A DNA stretch of 64,000 bases from Chryseobacterium potabilaquae (GTDB taxonomy: Bacteria > Bacteroidota > Bacteroidia > Flavobacteriales > Weeksellaceae): the NCBI RefSeq assembly GCF_902728265.1, contig NZ_CACVBR010000022.1, forward strand, positions 1-64,000. Direction: 5' to 3'. Within the stretch, counting starts at the first letter, position 1. Each line of letters opens with the position of its first letter. Positions 8,983 through 18,000 of this stretch are shown one piece after another. Below the pieces are notes generated by a model. The model saw nothing but the letters and a program-made list of their open reading frames with translations, was not told the origin of the DNA and searched no databases. A program made the translations under genes and the position numbers.

Positions 8983-9812
8983 GTCACATTCAAAGTCTCG
9001 AATCTTATTAATAAAGCTTTGAAACTATCCAGCCAGGCATTTGCTTTTTCTATTTTGAATCTTCTCTTATACAGTTGGTTATCAAAATATTTTTCATGTT
9101 TGGCACCCCCGTTACGAGGATTCTCTTTAATATTCCCGATTATTTATTTTTGATCCAGAAGATCCCTGAAGTTTTTACTGTCAAAACCAGAATCTGCATT
9201 GAGAAATAATCCCTTACACTCTATGTCTGTATCATTCAGCAGACCAAGAATATCTTCCAAAGTTTCTTCAATATCATAAAGGTCATGATGCTCTCCGCTT
9301 ATTGGCTTTCCCATTGAAAGCATTTGTCCCTGATTATCACAAAGAAAAATACAATTACTGGTCCTAGATGATTTTCTTCCCTGATATCCTACCGATTCTC
9401 CTCCTGTTCTGCTACGGGTATGGCTTCCATCCATTTGAACACTAAAAAGATCCAGTTTCCTTCTATGGTTCCGCAGAAGAGAAATCCAGATTAGTCTGAA
9501 AGAACCATCCTTACACCATTTGTTGAAGTAATAATAAATTAATTGCCAACTTATGGTTTCTTTTGAAAAGTATTCTTTTGAGACTTAATTCCCGCCATTG
9601 ACAGCCCGTTTTCAATCGTTTGATAATGAGTCTGAATATGTTTCCTAAATCATATTTCGTAGAAAATCCTCGTTTGCCCCTGCTTAAATGAGGTAAAATC
9701 CATTTTTCCAGTTTATCTTTGCTTATGAGTTCCAGATTTTAGTTCTTTTTTTTTGCAACTCTAAATTGCTAATTTTCTGGAAACTCTTTTTCTAAATAAG
9801 TTTAAATAGGTT
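8915..9812 (-). mobile_element. IS5-family-like insertion sequence interrupting lanB
   Basis: The element of about 898 bp is bounded by imperfect inverted repeats: AACCTGTTTAAACTT at 8915-8929 and its near complement AAGTTTAAATAGGTT at 9798-9812 (one mismatch in 15). LanB coding sequence lies directly on both sides, the 5' end at 9909 down to about 9813 and the remainder from about 8914 on. I could not find a clear target duplication: flanks are ATATTA and CATTAT. The transposase gene inside carries a frameshift and a stop, so the copy is old. Confidence 0.75.
8922..9745 (-). pseudogene. IS5-family DDE transposase, degraded
   Basis: The readable pieces in order are LEKWILPHLSRGKRGFSTKY with GCQWREL (N-terminal HTH part, about 9745-9600), then after a frameshift SWQLIYYYFNKWCKDGSFR. 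The longest frame, 9144-9434, begins with the DDE strand MDGSHTRSRTGGESVGYQGR and continues to GLFLNADSGFDSKNF, the second Asp. An in-frame TAA follows DLLDQK, after which the same frame resumes with NPRNGG, FKIEKANAWLDSFKALLIRF (the Glu region) and SILFLRKIKV, ending at 8922. Frameshift plus internal stop make it a pseudogene. The 9144-9434 frame alone is not a gene. Confidence 0.75.
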
Positions 9813-9909
9813 CATTATATTCATCAAATTGATTCTGAAAATTTTTGCATGAAAATAAAGGAATACGTACTACATACTCATCAAAAAACTGGTAAGGAAA
9901 GCATGACAT
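9802..9909 (-). pseudogene. Original 5' end of lanB, cut off by the IS
   Basis: Starting with the ATG at 9907-9909, immediately after the TAA of the prolyl oligopeptidase gene, 35 codons read MSCFPYQFFDEYVVRIPLFS and on to NQFDEYNEPI. The FPYQFFDEYVVRxPLF stretch is the usual beginning of Bacteroidetes LanB proteins. The match ends at about codon 32, exactly where the IS inverted repeat starts. This shows that lanB was the next gene of the precursor-peptidase operon. Confidence 0.85.
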
Positions 9910-12087
9910 TTATTTTTTCTTTTTGGGCTGGTAATCAGGATGGCCAAGCTGCCAAAAGGCAAAGGCAAAAACATCTGATAAGTTTAAGTATTTTTGCTTT
10001 AAAAGAAGATCTCGGCCACCATGCCCACCCTTATAATCAACTTTAAGTAAAATAGGATTATTTGCGGTATTATCTGTTTGTAATTTTGCCGCAAATTTTA
10101 CAGGCATCCAAGGGGCTACCCGTGGGTCGTTGATGCCGGTAGTAATAAAGGTTGCCGGATATTTTATGTTTTTTTTAATATGATGATATGCGTCCATTTC
10201 ATATAGAGCCTTGAACTCGGATTCAATATTTTTGGAACCAAATTCTTTGACACTATTTAATCCGTTTGGCATTGCCTCAATTCTCAAACTATTTACTATT
10301 CCTGCTGTTATGATAGCAACTTTAAATAGGTCAGGTCTTTCAGTCATAGCTCTTCCTACTGTAATACCTCCTGCACTTTGTCCCCAAATGGCTATTTTAT
10401 CGGCAGATGTATAGTTTTCGTGGATCATATATTCAGCACATGATATTAAATCCTTCCAAGAATTGGGCTTAGTATCTTTAAAGCCTCCTAAATGCCATGA
10501 TTCGCCCTTTTCTGCGCCTCCTCTTACATGAGCAATAGCAACAATACCACCTTTTAATGCCCAAAGCATAAATGTCATATCTAAAAATGGGCTGTTATTG
10601 ATTCCATAAGCACCATAAGTATCTATTAAAAGGGGATTTCTTTTATCTTTCGGGAGGTCTTTTTTATATATTAAAGAAAGTGGAATATCTAGTCCGTCAT
10701 GAGATTTGACAGTTATTTCTTTTACTATAATATCATTGAATTCAGGATACTCTACAATCGATGCTAAATTTTCATGAGTAAATTTTTTTGTTATTGAATC
10801 AAATTTAAAACGTTCATTATCATTCTTCCATCCTGTGCAATTTATCCAGAAGTCATTGGATTCATTATTTTGGGTAGTTACGGTAATATCACCTGATGGA
10901 AATGGCAATATCAGGTTTTCAATTTTATTATTTTGATAAAGGTATAGTTTAACTTCCACACCATTTTTTGAACTGCTAAAGACAAAGCCGTCTTTAATTT
11001 GATAAAGTCCATTAATTACTTCGTTGGGGATGCTAGGAATTATTAGTTTAGGATTTTTAAAATCTGGGGATTTCAATGATGTACAATAAATAGAATTGAC
11101 ACCATTTTTCTCTGATATAAAAATTATACTGTCATTTTTTACAATAAATCCATCAATTTTTTCCTCTTTAGAAAAGAGTAGCTTCCATTGATTTTGTTTA
11201 TTAATAAGACTAGCTGGTTGGTAGTAAGTATCATTAAAATTTGTAGCACCTGCTATATAACCAAATAAATATTGGCTTTCTTTTGTAGGTAGTTTGACTA
11301 TAGGATAGTCCTCAGGGTTTATTTTTAAGTTAGGATTATTTTTTTTTGATAAAATTACATTCAGTTCTTTCGGATTTTGTCCTATTTTATAGACAACGGC
11401 CTGCATGTTTTTCATAAACAGATCTGAGTTAGGATCTGTTACAGGAAACTGAAGATAAATAAAGCTGTTATTGTCAGGAAGCCATGAAATACCACCACCA
11501 TTCGTTGGCCAGCAATTTGTAACAAGATCTGGAAGTATTTTATGAGATTCCAGATCATATATGATTATTTCAGAAATTTCTTTTCCGCTTTCAGTTAAGG
11601 CAATAGCAACCTTAGAGCCATCATAATTAGGTTTAATATAATTAATTATATATTTTTTATCAGATTTAGGATTATAATTTTCGGGATTTAAAATTTCTGT
11701 TTCTGTGCCTTGAAATCCCTTTCTGTAATATAATTTTGCTGTATTTTCATCAGCTCTTTTCTTTAAATAAAAACAAAAATCATTTTCCGTAATATTAATT
11801 CTATCTACGGAAAATGATTGTCGCTGATCAAATTCGATTCTTTTATTAACGTAATATTCTTTGTTAGGAATTTTATTAAGAACTGAATCTGAATAATTGG
11901 TTTGTGATTGCATCCAGTTAATGACCGAAGGATCTTTTAAATTTTCAAAATTCCTGAACTCATCCACGACCTTAATTCCAAAATAGTCTTCAGTAACAGG
12001 CTTTGATGGAGCTAAATTTATTTTTTGGGCATTCAACATGCCAAAAACAATGTGGATAAAAAATATGAAAATTAATCGATGTATCAT
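9910..12087 (-). CDS. Prolyl oligopeptidase family serine peptidase (S9), secreted
   Basis: 725 residues with a signal peptide (MIHRLIFIFFIHIVFGMLNA), the N-terminal POP segment (VTEDYFGIKVVDEFRNFENL), a beta-propeller and a C-terminal alpha/beta hydrolase domain. The catalytic Ser lies in IWGQSAGGITVGRAM, Asp in TGINDPRVAPW and His in YKGGHGGRD; the HVRGGAEKG and DTYGAYG motifs of POP are present. These enzymes cut after proline in short peptides, usually in the periplasm. The gene lies 9 bp downstream of the RiPP precursor and abuts the lanB start (TAA directly followed by ATG). A role in leader or product processing is therefore plausible; FlaP, a POP, does this in a class III lanthipeptide pathway. 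A general peptidase role is the alternative. Confidence 0.88.
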   Translation of the reverse strand: MIHRLIFIFFIHIVFGMLNAQKINLAPSKPVTEDYFGIKVVDEFRNFENLKDPSVINWMQSQTNYSDSVLNKIPNKEYYVNKRIEFDQRQSFSVDRINITENDFCFYLKKRADENTAKLYYRKGFQGTETEILNPENYNPKSDKKYIINYIKPNYDGSKVAIALTESGKEISEIIIYDLESHKILPDLVTNCWPTNGGGISWLPDNNSFIYLQFPVTDPNSDLFMKNMQAVVYKIGQNPKELNVILSKKNNPNLKINPEDYPIVKLPTKESQYLFGYIAGATNFNDTYYQPASLINKQNQWKLLFSKEEKIDGFIVKNDSIIFISEKNGVNSIYCTSLKSPDFKNPKLIIPSIPNEVINGLYQIKDGFVFSSSKNGVEVKLYLYQNNKIENLILPFPSGDITVTTQNNESNDFWINCTGWKNDNERFKFDSITKKFTHENLASIVEYPEFNDIIVKEITVKSHDGLDIPLSLIYKKDLPKDKRNPLLIDTYGAYGINNSPFLDMTFMLWALKGGIVAIAHVRGGAEKGESWHLGGFKDTKPNSWKDLISCAEYMIHENYTSADKIAIWGQSAGGITVGRAMTERPDLFKVAIITAGIVNSLRIEAMPNGLNSVKEFGSKNIESEFKALYEMDAYHHIKKNIKYPATFITTGINDPRVAPWMPVKFAAKLQTDNTANNPILLKVDYKGGHGGRDLLLKQKYLNLSDVFAFAFWQLGHPDYQPKKKK

Positions 12088-12096
12088 AACGTAGAT

Positions 12097-12249
12097 TTAT
12101 CTCCTTGTTCTACCAGTACCTGTTGGTTCATCATCTCCATTAAAATAATTCACATCATTACCACCTCTAATTGATTTAGGATTGCTAATTTTAGTTAGTT
12201 GTAATTTTTTTAAAGATAATTTTTTCGAGATTTCTTTTTTCTGTTTCAT
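12097..12249 (-). CDS. RiPP precursor peptide, GG-leader (class I lanthipeptide-like)
   Basis: A 50-codon ORF starts with the ATG at 12247-12249. The leader contains KKLSLKKLQLTKISNPKSI followed by a Gly-Gly pair at residues 29-30. This is the conserved leader pattern of Bacteroidetes GG precursors that accompany LanB enzymes. The 20-residue core NDVNYFNGDDEPTGTGRTRR has three Thr, no Ser and no Cys, so thioether rings are impossible without another partner; Thr dehydration is possible. The peptidase gene starts 9 bp downstream, followed by lanB. A short AAGCAAG sequence precedes the ATG. The call rests on leader pattern plus neighbours. Confidence 0.75.
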   Translation of the reverse strand: MKQKKEISKKLSLKKLQLTKISNPKSIRGGNDVNYFNGDDEPTGTGRTRR

Positions 12250-12289
12250 CTTGCTTTGTTGTTTTTATTTAATTGTTTTACAAATCAAC

Positions 12290-12347
12290 GAAATTAATAT
12301 ATAATTATTCAAGAACTACATACCGAAATTTATAAATTTCGTATAAT
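12290..12347 (-). promoter_or_regulatory. Palindromic operator and promoter of the precursor-peptidase operon
   Basis: A perfect 18-bp palindrome CGAAATTTATAAATTTCG at 12324-12341 extends into a 21-bp block (12327-12347) that recurs exactly at 14229-14249. On the minus strand, 27 bp after the block comes TATTAATTTC (12290-12299), which resembles the Bacteroidetes -7 box and is found at nearly the same distance at the second copy. Both copies lead into minus-strand genes, here the precursor starting at 12249. The regulator encoded next door is the obvious candidate to bind it (inference). Confidence 0.55.
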
Positions 12348-12385
12348 TTTAAATTTAACTAACTGATTATACGTTAGATAAAAAA

Positions 12386-14128
12386 TCATAACTTTTCCTC
12401 TTTTAAAGCTTTTATAAAGTAAGATGGCAGAGTATCTGTCATTTTTTTAAAGGCCTTAGTGAAAGATTCTACATTATTATAGCCGGCTTTATCAGCAATA
12501 GCAGCAATCGTATGTTTCTGTAAGTTTTTATACTTCTTTAGTTCTTCATCAATATAATTAATTCTTAATTCATTAAGATATTGAGGGAAATTTTGTCCTT
12601 TGAGCTCATTTACTGATTTTGATAAATAGGCTCTGTTTGTATTAAGTTCTTTTGATAATAAATCTAGATTGATTGTTTTATCTAAGAAACGTTTGGTTCT
12701 TTCGAATTCTTCTAATTGTATTCTAAGTTGTTTAATTTTATTATTAGATAGATTTGACAGCTTAGGTTTTTCAGTTTCTTGTTTTAATGAAGGGTAAGTT
12801 GCTTTATTATCTGTTACCTCAACTTCTTCTGATATAACATCTTTTATATCTTGATGTTTAGCTAATAAGTTGGCTTTGAATTGATATAGTTTTATTTTTT
12901 TCCTATTTTTTATTTGTAAAAATATCAAACTAGTTATAAGCAAACCACCTACACCCAACAACCAGAATAAGGTGTAATTTTTAGAATTTAAATCCGCAAT
13001 TAGGCTTTCCTTTTCACTGAGTAAAAGAGGTGTATCATATTTCTTATTGATTTCTGTGGATAAAAAGCTGTAATTTTTATTTAAGATACTATCAACAGAT
13101 AAAAGGTGTTCAATGTAAAATAATTGTTTTTCTTTGTTTCCTATTCTTTTATAATAATCAATTAAAAGTGGATAAGTATTTCGCAATTCATAGGACACAT
13201 TTTTACTTGCTATTATGATTGAATCTACTTTTTCAAATCGATCTATAAAATTTTTATTCTTATTATGATATAAAATTTGTCCTATATAGTACTCACTTAG
13301 AGCTACATTTTGAATATTGTCAGGGTTTTTAGTGAAAATTTTGGATGCTTTTTCCAAGATTGGTAAAGCAAGCTTGGAATTTCCTTGTTTGAAAGTGTTG
13401 ATGCCAGAAACTAATGATAAAGAAGCATATAGATCTTGATCTTTACTTTTTGAATTTTGTTCAAACCCTCGTTTTACATAGTAATTTGAAGAATCTAAAT
13501 TATTACTTACGTGATAGGCATAAGACAAATTATATAAGCACTTCTCATAATTGATTTGATTTGTAAGATTATTCTTTTCTAAATAATTTTTATATCCTAT
13601 TAGAAGTTTTAAAGCCTCTGGGTAATTCTGCAATTCAAGCTTTAGTAGACCTATACAGGAATTTATATTATGGTAAAGTTCACTATCCTTTTCGGCATAC
13701 CCCTTAGCAACTAAATAATTATCTAATGATTTAGTATAATCTGCATCATAATAATAGTAAACCCCTTTATATCGATATGCTTTTGACAAATATTCAGGTT
13801 TTTGCATTTTTTTTGATACAGTAATCATACTGTCTATAAATGAAATGGCCTGCTTATTATTGCTTATTTTATATATTGACTCATATCCATCAACAATTTT
13901 TTCATCATTTTTATTTTTTTTCCCTTTTGACAGAATTGTATTAGCATAAATTTTTGCTTTATCTGTATTGTTATAAAGTTGTTTTTCAAAGGATTTTTCT
14001 AGTTGCTCAAAACTTTTTTGTTTTAAGGAGTCTGGGATACGAAATCCCTTTATACTTTGTGAAAAATATAAATTTTGACAAAAAATAAGTAGATAAAAGA
14101 AGAACTTCTTTTGCATATTGTGTTTCAA
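12386..14128 (-). CDS. Membrane-anchored TPR/AraC-type transcriptional regulator
   Basis: 580 residues: signal sequence (FFFYLLIFCQNLYFSQ), a long helical TPR-like region at about 60-370, one transmembrane segment at about 393-412 (LFWLLGVGGLLITSLIFLQI), a charged linker, and a C-terminal AraC helix-turn-helix at about 480-575 (LNTNRAYLSKSVNEL, then AIADKAGYNNVESFTKAFKK). This periplasm-sensing plus cytoplasmic DNA-binding layout is common for AraC-type regulators in Flavobacteriia. It lies directly upstream of the RiPP precursor on the same strand. A 21-bp element in its own upstream region is repeated before the precursor, which suggests autoregulation and control of the RiPP operon. Confidence 0.8.
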   Translation of the reverse strand: MKHNMQKKFFFYLLIFCQNLYFSQSIKGFRIPDSLKQKSFEQLEKSFEKQLYNNTDKAKIYANTILSKGKKNKNDEKIVDGYESIYKISNNKQAISFIDSMITVSKKMQKPEYLSKAYRYKGVYYYYDADYTKSLDNYLVAKGYAEKDSELYHNINSCIGLLKLELQNYPEALKLLIGYKNYLEKNNLTNQINYEKCLYNLSYAYHVSNNLDSSNYYVKRGFEQNSKSKDQDLYASLSLVSGINTFKQGNSKLALPILEKASKIFTKNPDNIQNVALSEYYIGQILYHNKNKNFIDRFEKVDSIIIASKNVSYELRNTYPLLIDYYKRIGNKEKQLFYIEHLLSVDSILNKNYSFLSTEINKKYDTPLLLSEKESLIADLNSKNYTLFWLLGVGGLLITSLIFLQIKNRKKIKLYQFKANLLAKHQDIKDVISEEVEVTDNKATYPSLKQETEKPKLSNLSNNKIKQLRIQLEEFERTKRFLDKTINLDLLSKELNTNRAYLSKSVNELKGQNFPQYLNELRINYIDEELKKYKNLQKHTIAAIADKAGYNNVESFTKAFKKMTDTLPSYFIKALKEEKL

Positions 14129-14193
14129 AGTGCAAAAATAAGCATTTTAAATACTATCTTAATAATTATATGAATTGTGATAGCAGATTGCTG

Positions 14194-14249
14194 GAAATTA
14201 ATAATTTAATGCGTATGCGCCTTGCCTGAATTTATAAATTTCGTATAAT
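14194..14249 (-). promoter_or_regulatory. Second copy of the palindromic operator, upstream of the AraC regulator
   Basis: The same 21-bp block as at 12327-12347 occurs at 14229-14249. On the minus strand it is followed 25 bp later by TATTAATTTC (14194-14203), then the regulator start at 14128. The palindrome is one arm-base short on its left side (GAATTTATAAATTTCG). A partial third copy, AAAATTTATAAAT, sits at 14258-14270. The site also lies in the promoter region of the plus-strand NRPS cluster, so it could act on both sides. Confidence 0.5.
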
Positions 14250-14313
14250 ATTTACCCAAAATTTATAAATCCTGATATGCTTTTCTTGTATCAGCAAAAA
14301 AGCTACTGCATCT

Positions 14314-14372
14314 TTGCTAAACAAGAATGGAGAAGTTGTAAATATACATTTCCACTTTTGCTTGTCTAGCAA
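14314..14372 (+). promoter_or_regulatory. Large stem-loop in the leader of the NRPS operon
   Basis: The arms TTGCTAAACAAG (14314-14325) and CTTGTCTAGCAA (14361-14372) pair at 11 of 12 positions around a 35-nt loop that contains a further TGGA/TCCA helix. It lies 124 bp before the start of the NusG-like antiterminator gene, and no T-run follows, so it is not a simple terminator. NusG paralogues such as LoaP act through leader RNA hairpins of their own operons. A similar role here is inference. No other gene is seen in 14129-14495. Confidence 0.35.
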
Positions 14373-14495
14373 ATAAAAGGCAGATTCAATGCAACTGGAT
14401 TTCTAGAACTTCATTGATTTTAATATTTTTTGAAAATATAATTTAGGTAGGCTAATGTGACTGAAAGGGCGAAGCTGTAAAATGATAATAATTAT

Positions 14496-15002
14496 ATGCA
14501 AATGAATTTTATAAAAGGATGGTATGTTATCTATACCAAATCACGTTACGAAAAAAAGACTGCACAAATACTGACTGAGCAAAACTTCAAAGTATACTTG
14601 CCACTTAATAAGATAATCTCCCAGTGGAGTGATCGTAAGAAAAAAGTAGAGAAGCCTCTTTTTAGTTCTTATGTTTTCATTTATTTAGAAACAATAAAAG
14701 ATTACTTACGAGCTCTCGCAATTGATGGTGTCGTTATATTCATCAAGTTTGGAGGTCGATTAGTAAGGGTTCCTGATGAGGAAATTAATAGAGTTAAAAT
14801 ATTTCTTAATCAGTTTTCAGAAATTGAAATAAGAAACATTCAAGATTTAAACATTGGTGAGAAAAGGAAAATTACTTCCGGACCTTTTGAAAACTACGAG
14901 TGTGAAATTATAAAAATAGATAACAAGCAAAAGATTTGTGTGAGGATAGACTCTTTACAACAAAGTCTCGTTGCTGAAATACACTCTTATCACTTAATTT
15001 AA
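14496..15002 (+). CDS. NusG-like transcription antiterminator (UpxY/LoaP type)
   Basis: 168 residues: an N-terminal NGN domain (GWYVIYTKSRYEKKTAQILT, VYLPLNKIISQW, PLFSSYVFIYLE) and a C-terminal KOW-type end (ITSGPFENYECEIIKID). Specialised NusG paralogues in Bacteroidetes let RNA polymerase read through long operons such as capsule or biosynthetic clusters. Here it is the first gene of a 37-kb operon and its stop overlaps the start of NRPS-1 (TAATG), so it most likely supports transcription of the giant genes behind it. The start may be the ATG at 14496 or at 14502; neither has a strong ribosome-binding site. Confidence 0.85.
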   Translation: MQMNFIKGWYVIYTKSRYEKKTAQILTEQNFKVYLPLNKIISQWSDRKKKVEKPLFSSYVFIYLETIKDYLRALAIDGVVIFIKFGGRLVRVPDEEINRVKIFLNQFSEIEIRNIQDLNIGEKRKITSGPFENYECEIIKIDNKQKICVRIDSLQQSLVAEIHSYHLI

Positions 15003-18000
15003 TGAACGATACTCAGATTTTATCCAACATTTTTTGGCATAATAAAATAGCAAGTAAAGAAAAAGCTGCTTTTTCAAAGGGGCCAATTAAAAGTCTCAAA
15101 AAAGGAATTTTGAAAGAAAATTTTGAAGGCTTTATAAAAGTCGCAAAAAACAATTCTCTTTCAAAATTTACAATAGTTTCCTCTGTCTTTTCTTTCGTAA
15201 TTAATAAATACTTTGAAAATTATCAAGGTTTTATAAAAGTGTACCCATCTCATTTAATTGATTTGGAAAAATATTTGTTATTGGAAATTGGAAATGATGC
15301 AAGATCATTCAAAAAATTATTGCAAAATACTGCCACTGAAGTTAAACAGGTTTTTTCTCATAAAAATTATAATTCTGATCTAAACATAGAACCGTTTTCT
15401 AATTTTTCCATTCAGTTTGGTAAAAAAACTGAGTCTCTAAATGATGAGATCTCTTTATTATGTGAAGAAATAGAAGACAATTTTCTTTTTACGGTTTTTT
15501 ATAAGGAAAAATATCCAGATTATGTTATTGAAAGTTTATTGAAAAACGTAATTAATATACTTTCGGATTATGACATTCTTTTGAATAAAAATAAAAAAGA
15601 CTATTCATTTGTTGATAAAGAGGAAGTTCATCAATTATTAGTAGAATTTAATAATACAAAAAGAGAATATCCAAGTGATAAGACCGTTGTTAAGTTGGTT
15701 GAAGAACAGGTGCAGAAGACCCCTGATAATGTGGCAGTAGTTTTTGAGGATATTGAACTTACTTATCATGAACTCAATGGGAAAGCAAATCAATTAGCAA
15801 ATTATATAAAAGAGAAATATATTGTTGAGAACGGAGAGGTCATAGCAATATTGTTGCCTAAATCTGTAGACTTGTTGGTTTCATTATTAGCAATTGAAAA
15901 AATTGGCTGTATTTATTTACCTATTGATATTAATTATCCGAAAGACCGAATTGATTATATTTTAGAGGATAGTAAAGCGAAAATACTGTTAAGTGAGCAA
16001 GATATTGCCCAAACATTAGATATTAATCAGCCCTACATTTCTCTAAAATTAAATGAAATTCAATTTAAATCAACAGCTAATCTCAATGTTACAATAGAGT
16101 CTGATGATGTTGCATATTTAATTTATACATCAGGTTCTACTGGAAGACCCAAAGGAGTTTTAGTGGAACATCACAGCAATATCAATATGTCTTTAGACCA
16201 AATAAAGACGTTTGGAATTACCGCTGAAGATAAAATTGTATGGTTTGCTTCTGTAGCTTTTGATGCTTCTATTTCTGAAATTATGATGAGTCTTTATTCG
16301 GGCGCAACACTATGTATTCCAACAGAAGAAGAGCAAAAAGATAAAGACCAGTTTATTTCATTCCTAGAAAAAACTAAATCTACCGTTGTTACTTTTCCTC
16401 CAAGTTATTTGGAACTATTGCCAGAGAAAGATTTGAAATCCTTAAAAACAATTATTACAGCAGGTGAACCTGCGAACCCAATCAAGGCAAAAGAACTCGT
16501 TGAAAATGGAGTAAGCTACTATAACGCTTATGGTCCGACAGAATATTCTGTATGTACCAGTATTTTTAAACTCAGTCCACACGAAGATTACATATCAGTT
16601 CCTATTGGCGTTCCGATTTCGAATACGAGTGTTTATATTTTAGATGAAGATTTTCGGGTAGTTCCTATAGGAGTAAGCGGTACGTTGTATGTAAGCGGCG
16701 CAGGTTTATCCCGAGGTTATTTGAATAAACCTGAGTTGACAAGGGAGAAGTTTATAGACAATCCTTTTGAAGCGGGGACGAAGATGTACGATACTGGAGA
16801 TTTGGCGAGATGGCTTCCTGATGGGAACATAGAATTTTTGGGTAGGAAGGATTTCCAAGTGAAGATCAGAGGTTACAGGATAGAATTGGGCGAGATTGAG
16901 ATGAATATCAACTGGTTTAGTCCATCCATCAGACAAGTCGTTACCGATGCAAGGGACATTAATGGAGAAAAAGTACTGGTAGCTTATTATACTAATGACA
17001 GTGAAACAAGTATAGACAAGTCAGAATTGCGGGAGTATCTTCAGAGTAAACTGCCTGACTATATGATTCCCGGTTTCTTTGTGGAGTTAGAAAATATACC
17101 CCTCACACCCAATGGCAAGATAGACCGCAAGGCACTTCCAGGTGTTACGGGCGAGGATCTGATTAGGCGAGAATATGTAGCCCCTAGAAATGCTACAGAT
17201 GAAAAGCTTTCTGAGATTTGGCAGAAAATATTGGGCGTAGAGAAGGTAGGGATTACTGACAATTTTTTTGAACTTGGGGGACATAGTTTAATGGTAGCTC
17301 AGGTACTAAATAGGATCCATCAGAGCCTATCAATGCAGGTAAGTTTCAAAGACTTTTTTGCTTCGCCTAGCATTGAAGGTATTACCAAAAGTCTTACAGG
17401 AAAAGAGTATACCCCGATACCGAAAGCACCAGAACAAGAGAACTACCCACTAACACCATCACAACAAAGACTTTGGATTCTGAGCCAATTGGAAGGTGGT
17501 TCACAGGCCTATAATATGCCTGCGGTAGTTACTTTAAGAGGAGAGCTTAATGAAGCATATTTTGAAAAGTCCTTCCAAGCTTTGATAGATAGACATGAGA
17601 TACTCAGAACATCATTTAAGTCGGATAAGACTACGGAAGAAATCCGTCAGTATATCATCCTTAAAAAAGAACTTCATTTTACAATAGAAGTATTAGATTT
17701 TAGTGGGAAGAATGAATTAGAAGTAGAAGACTACTTACAGTCTGCCAATAATGAAGCCTTTAATTTAGAAGAGAGCCCACTCATAAGAGCCACTTTACTG
17801 AAGAGAGAAAACAAAGAACACCTGTTCTTTTTATCCATGCACCATATCATTGGTGATGGATGGTCAACAGAAGTATTGGTATCAGAGGTTGTAGAAAACT
17901 ATAATAATCTTCTTAATGGAAATGCTAAGGAAGATGAAATATTAAAAGAAGAATTAGCAATACAATATAAAGATTATGCAGTATGGCTACAGGAAGAGAT

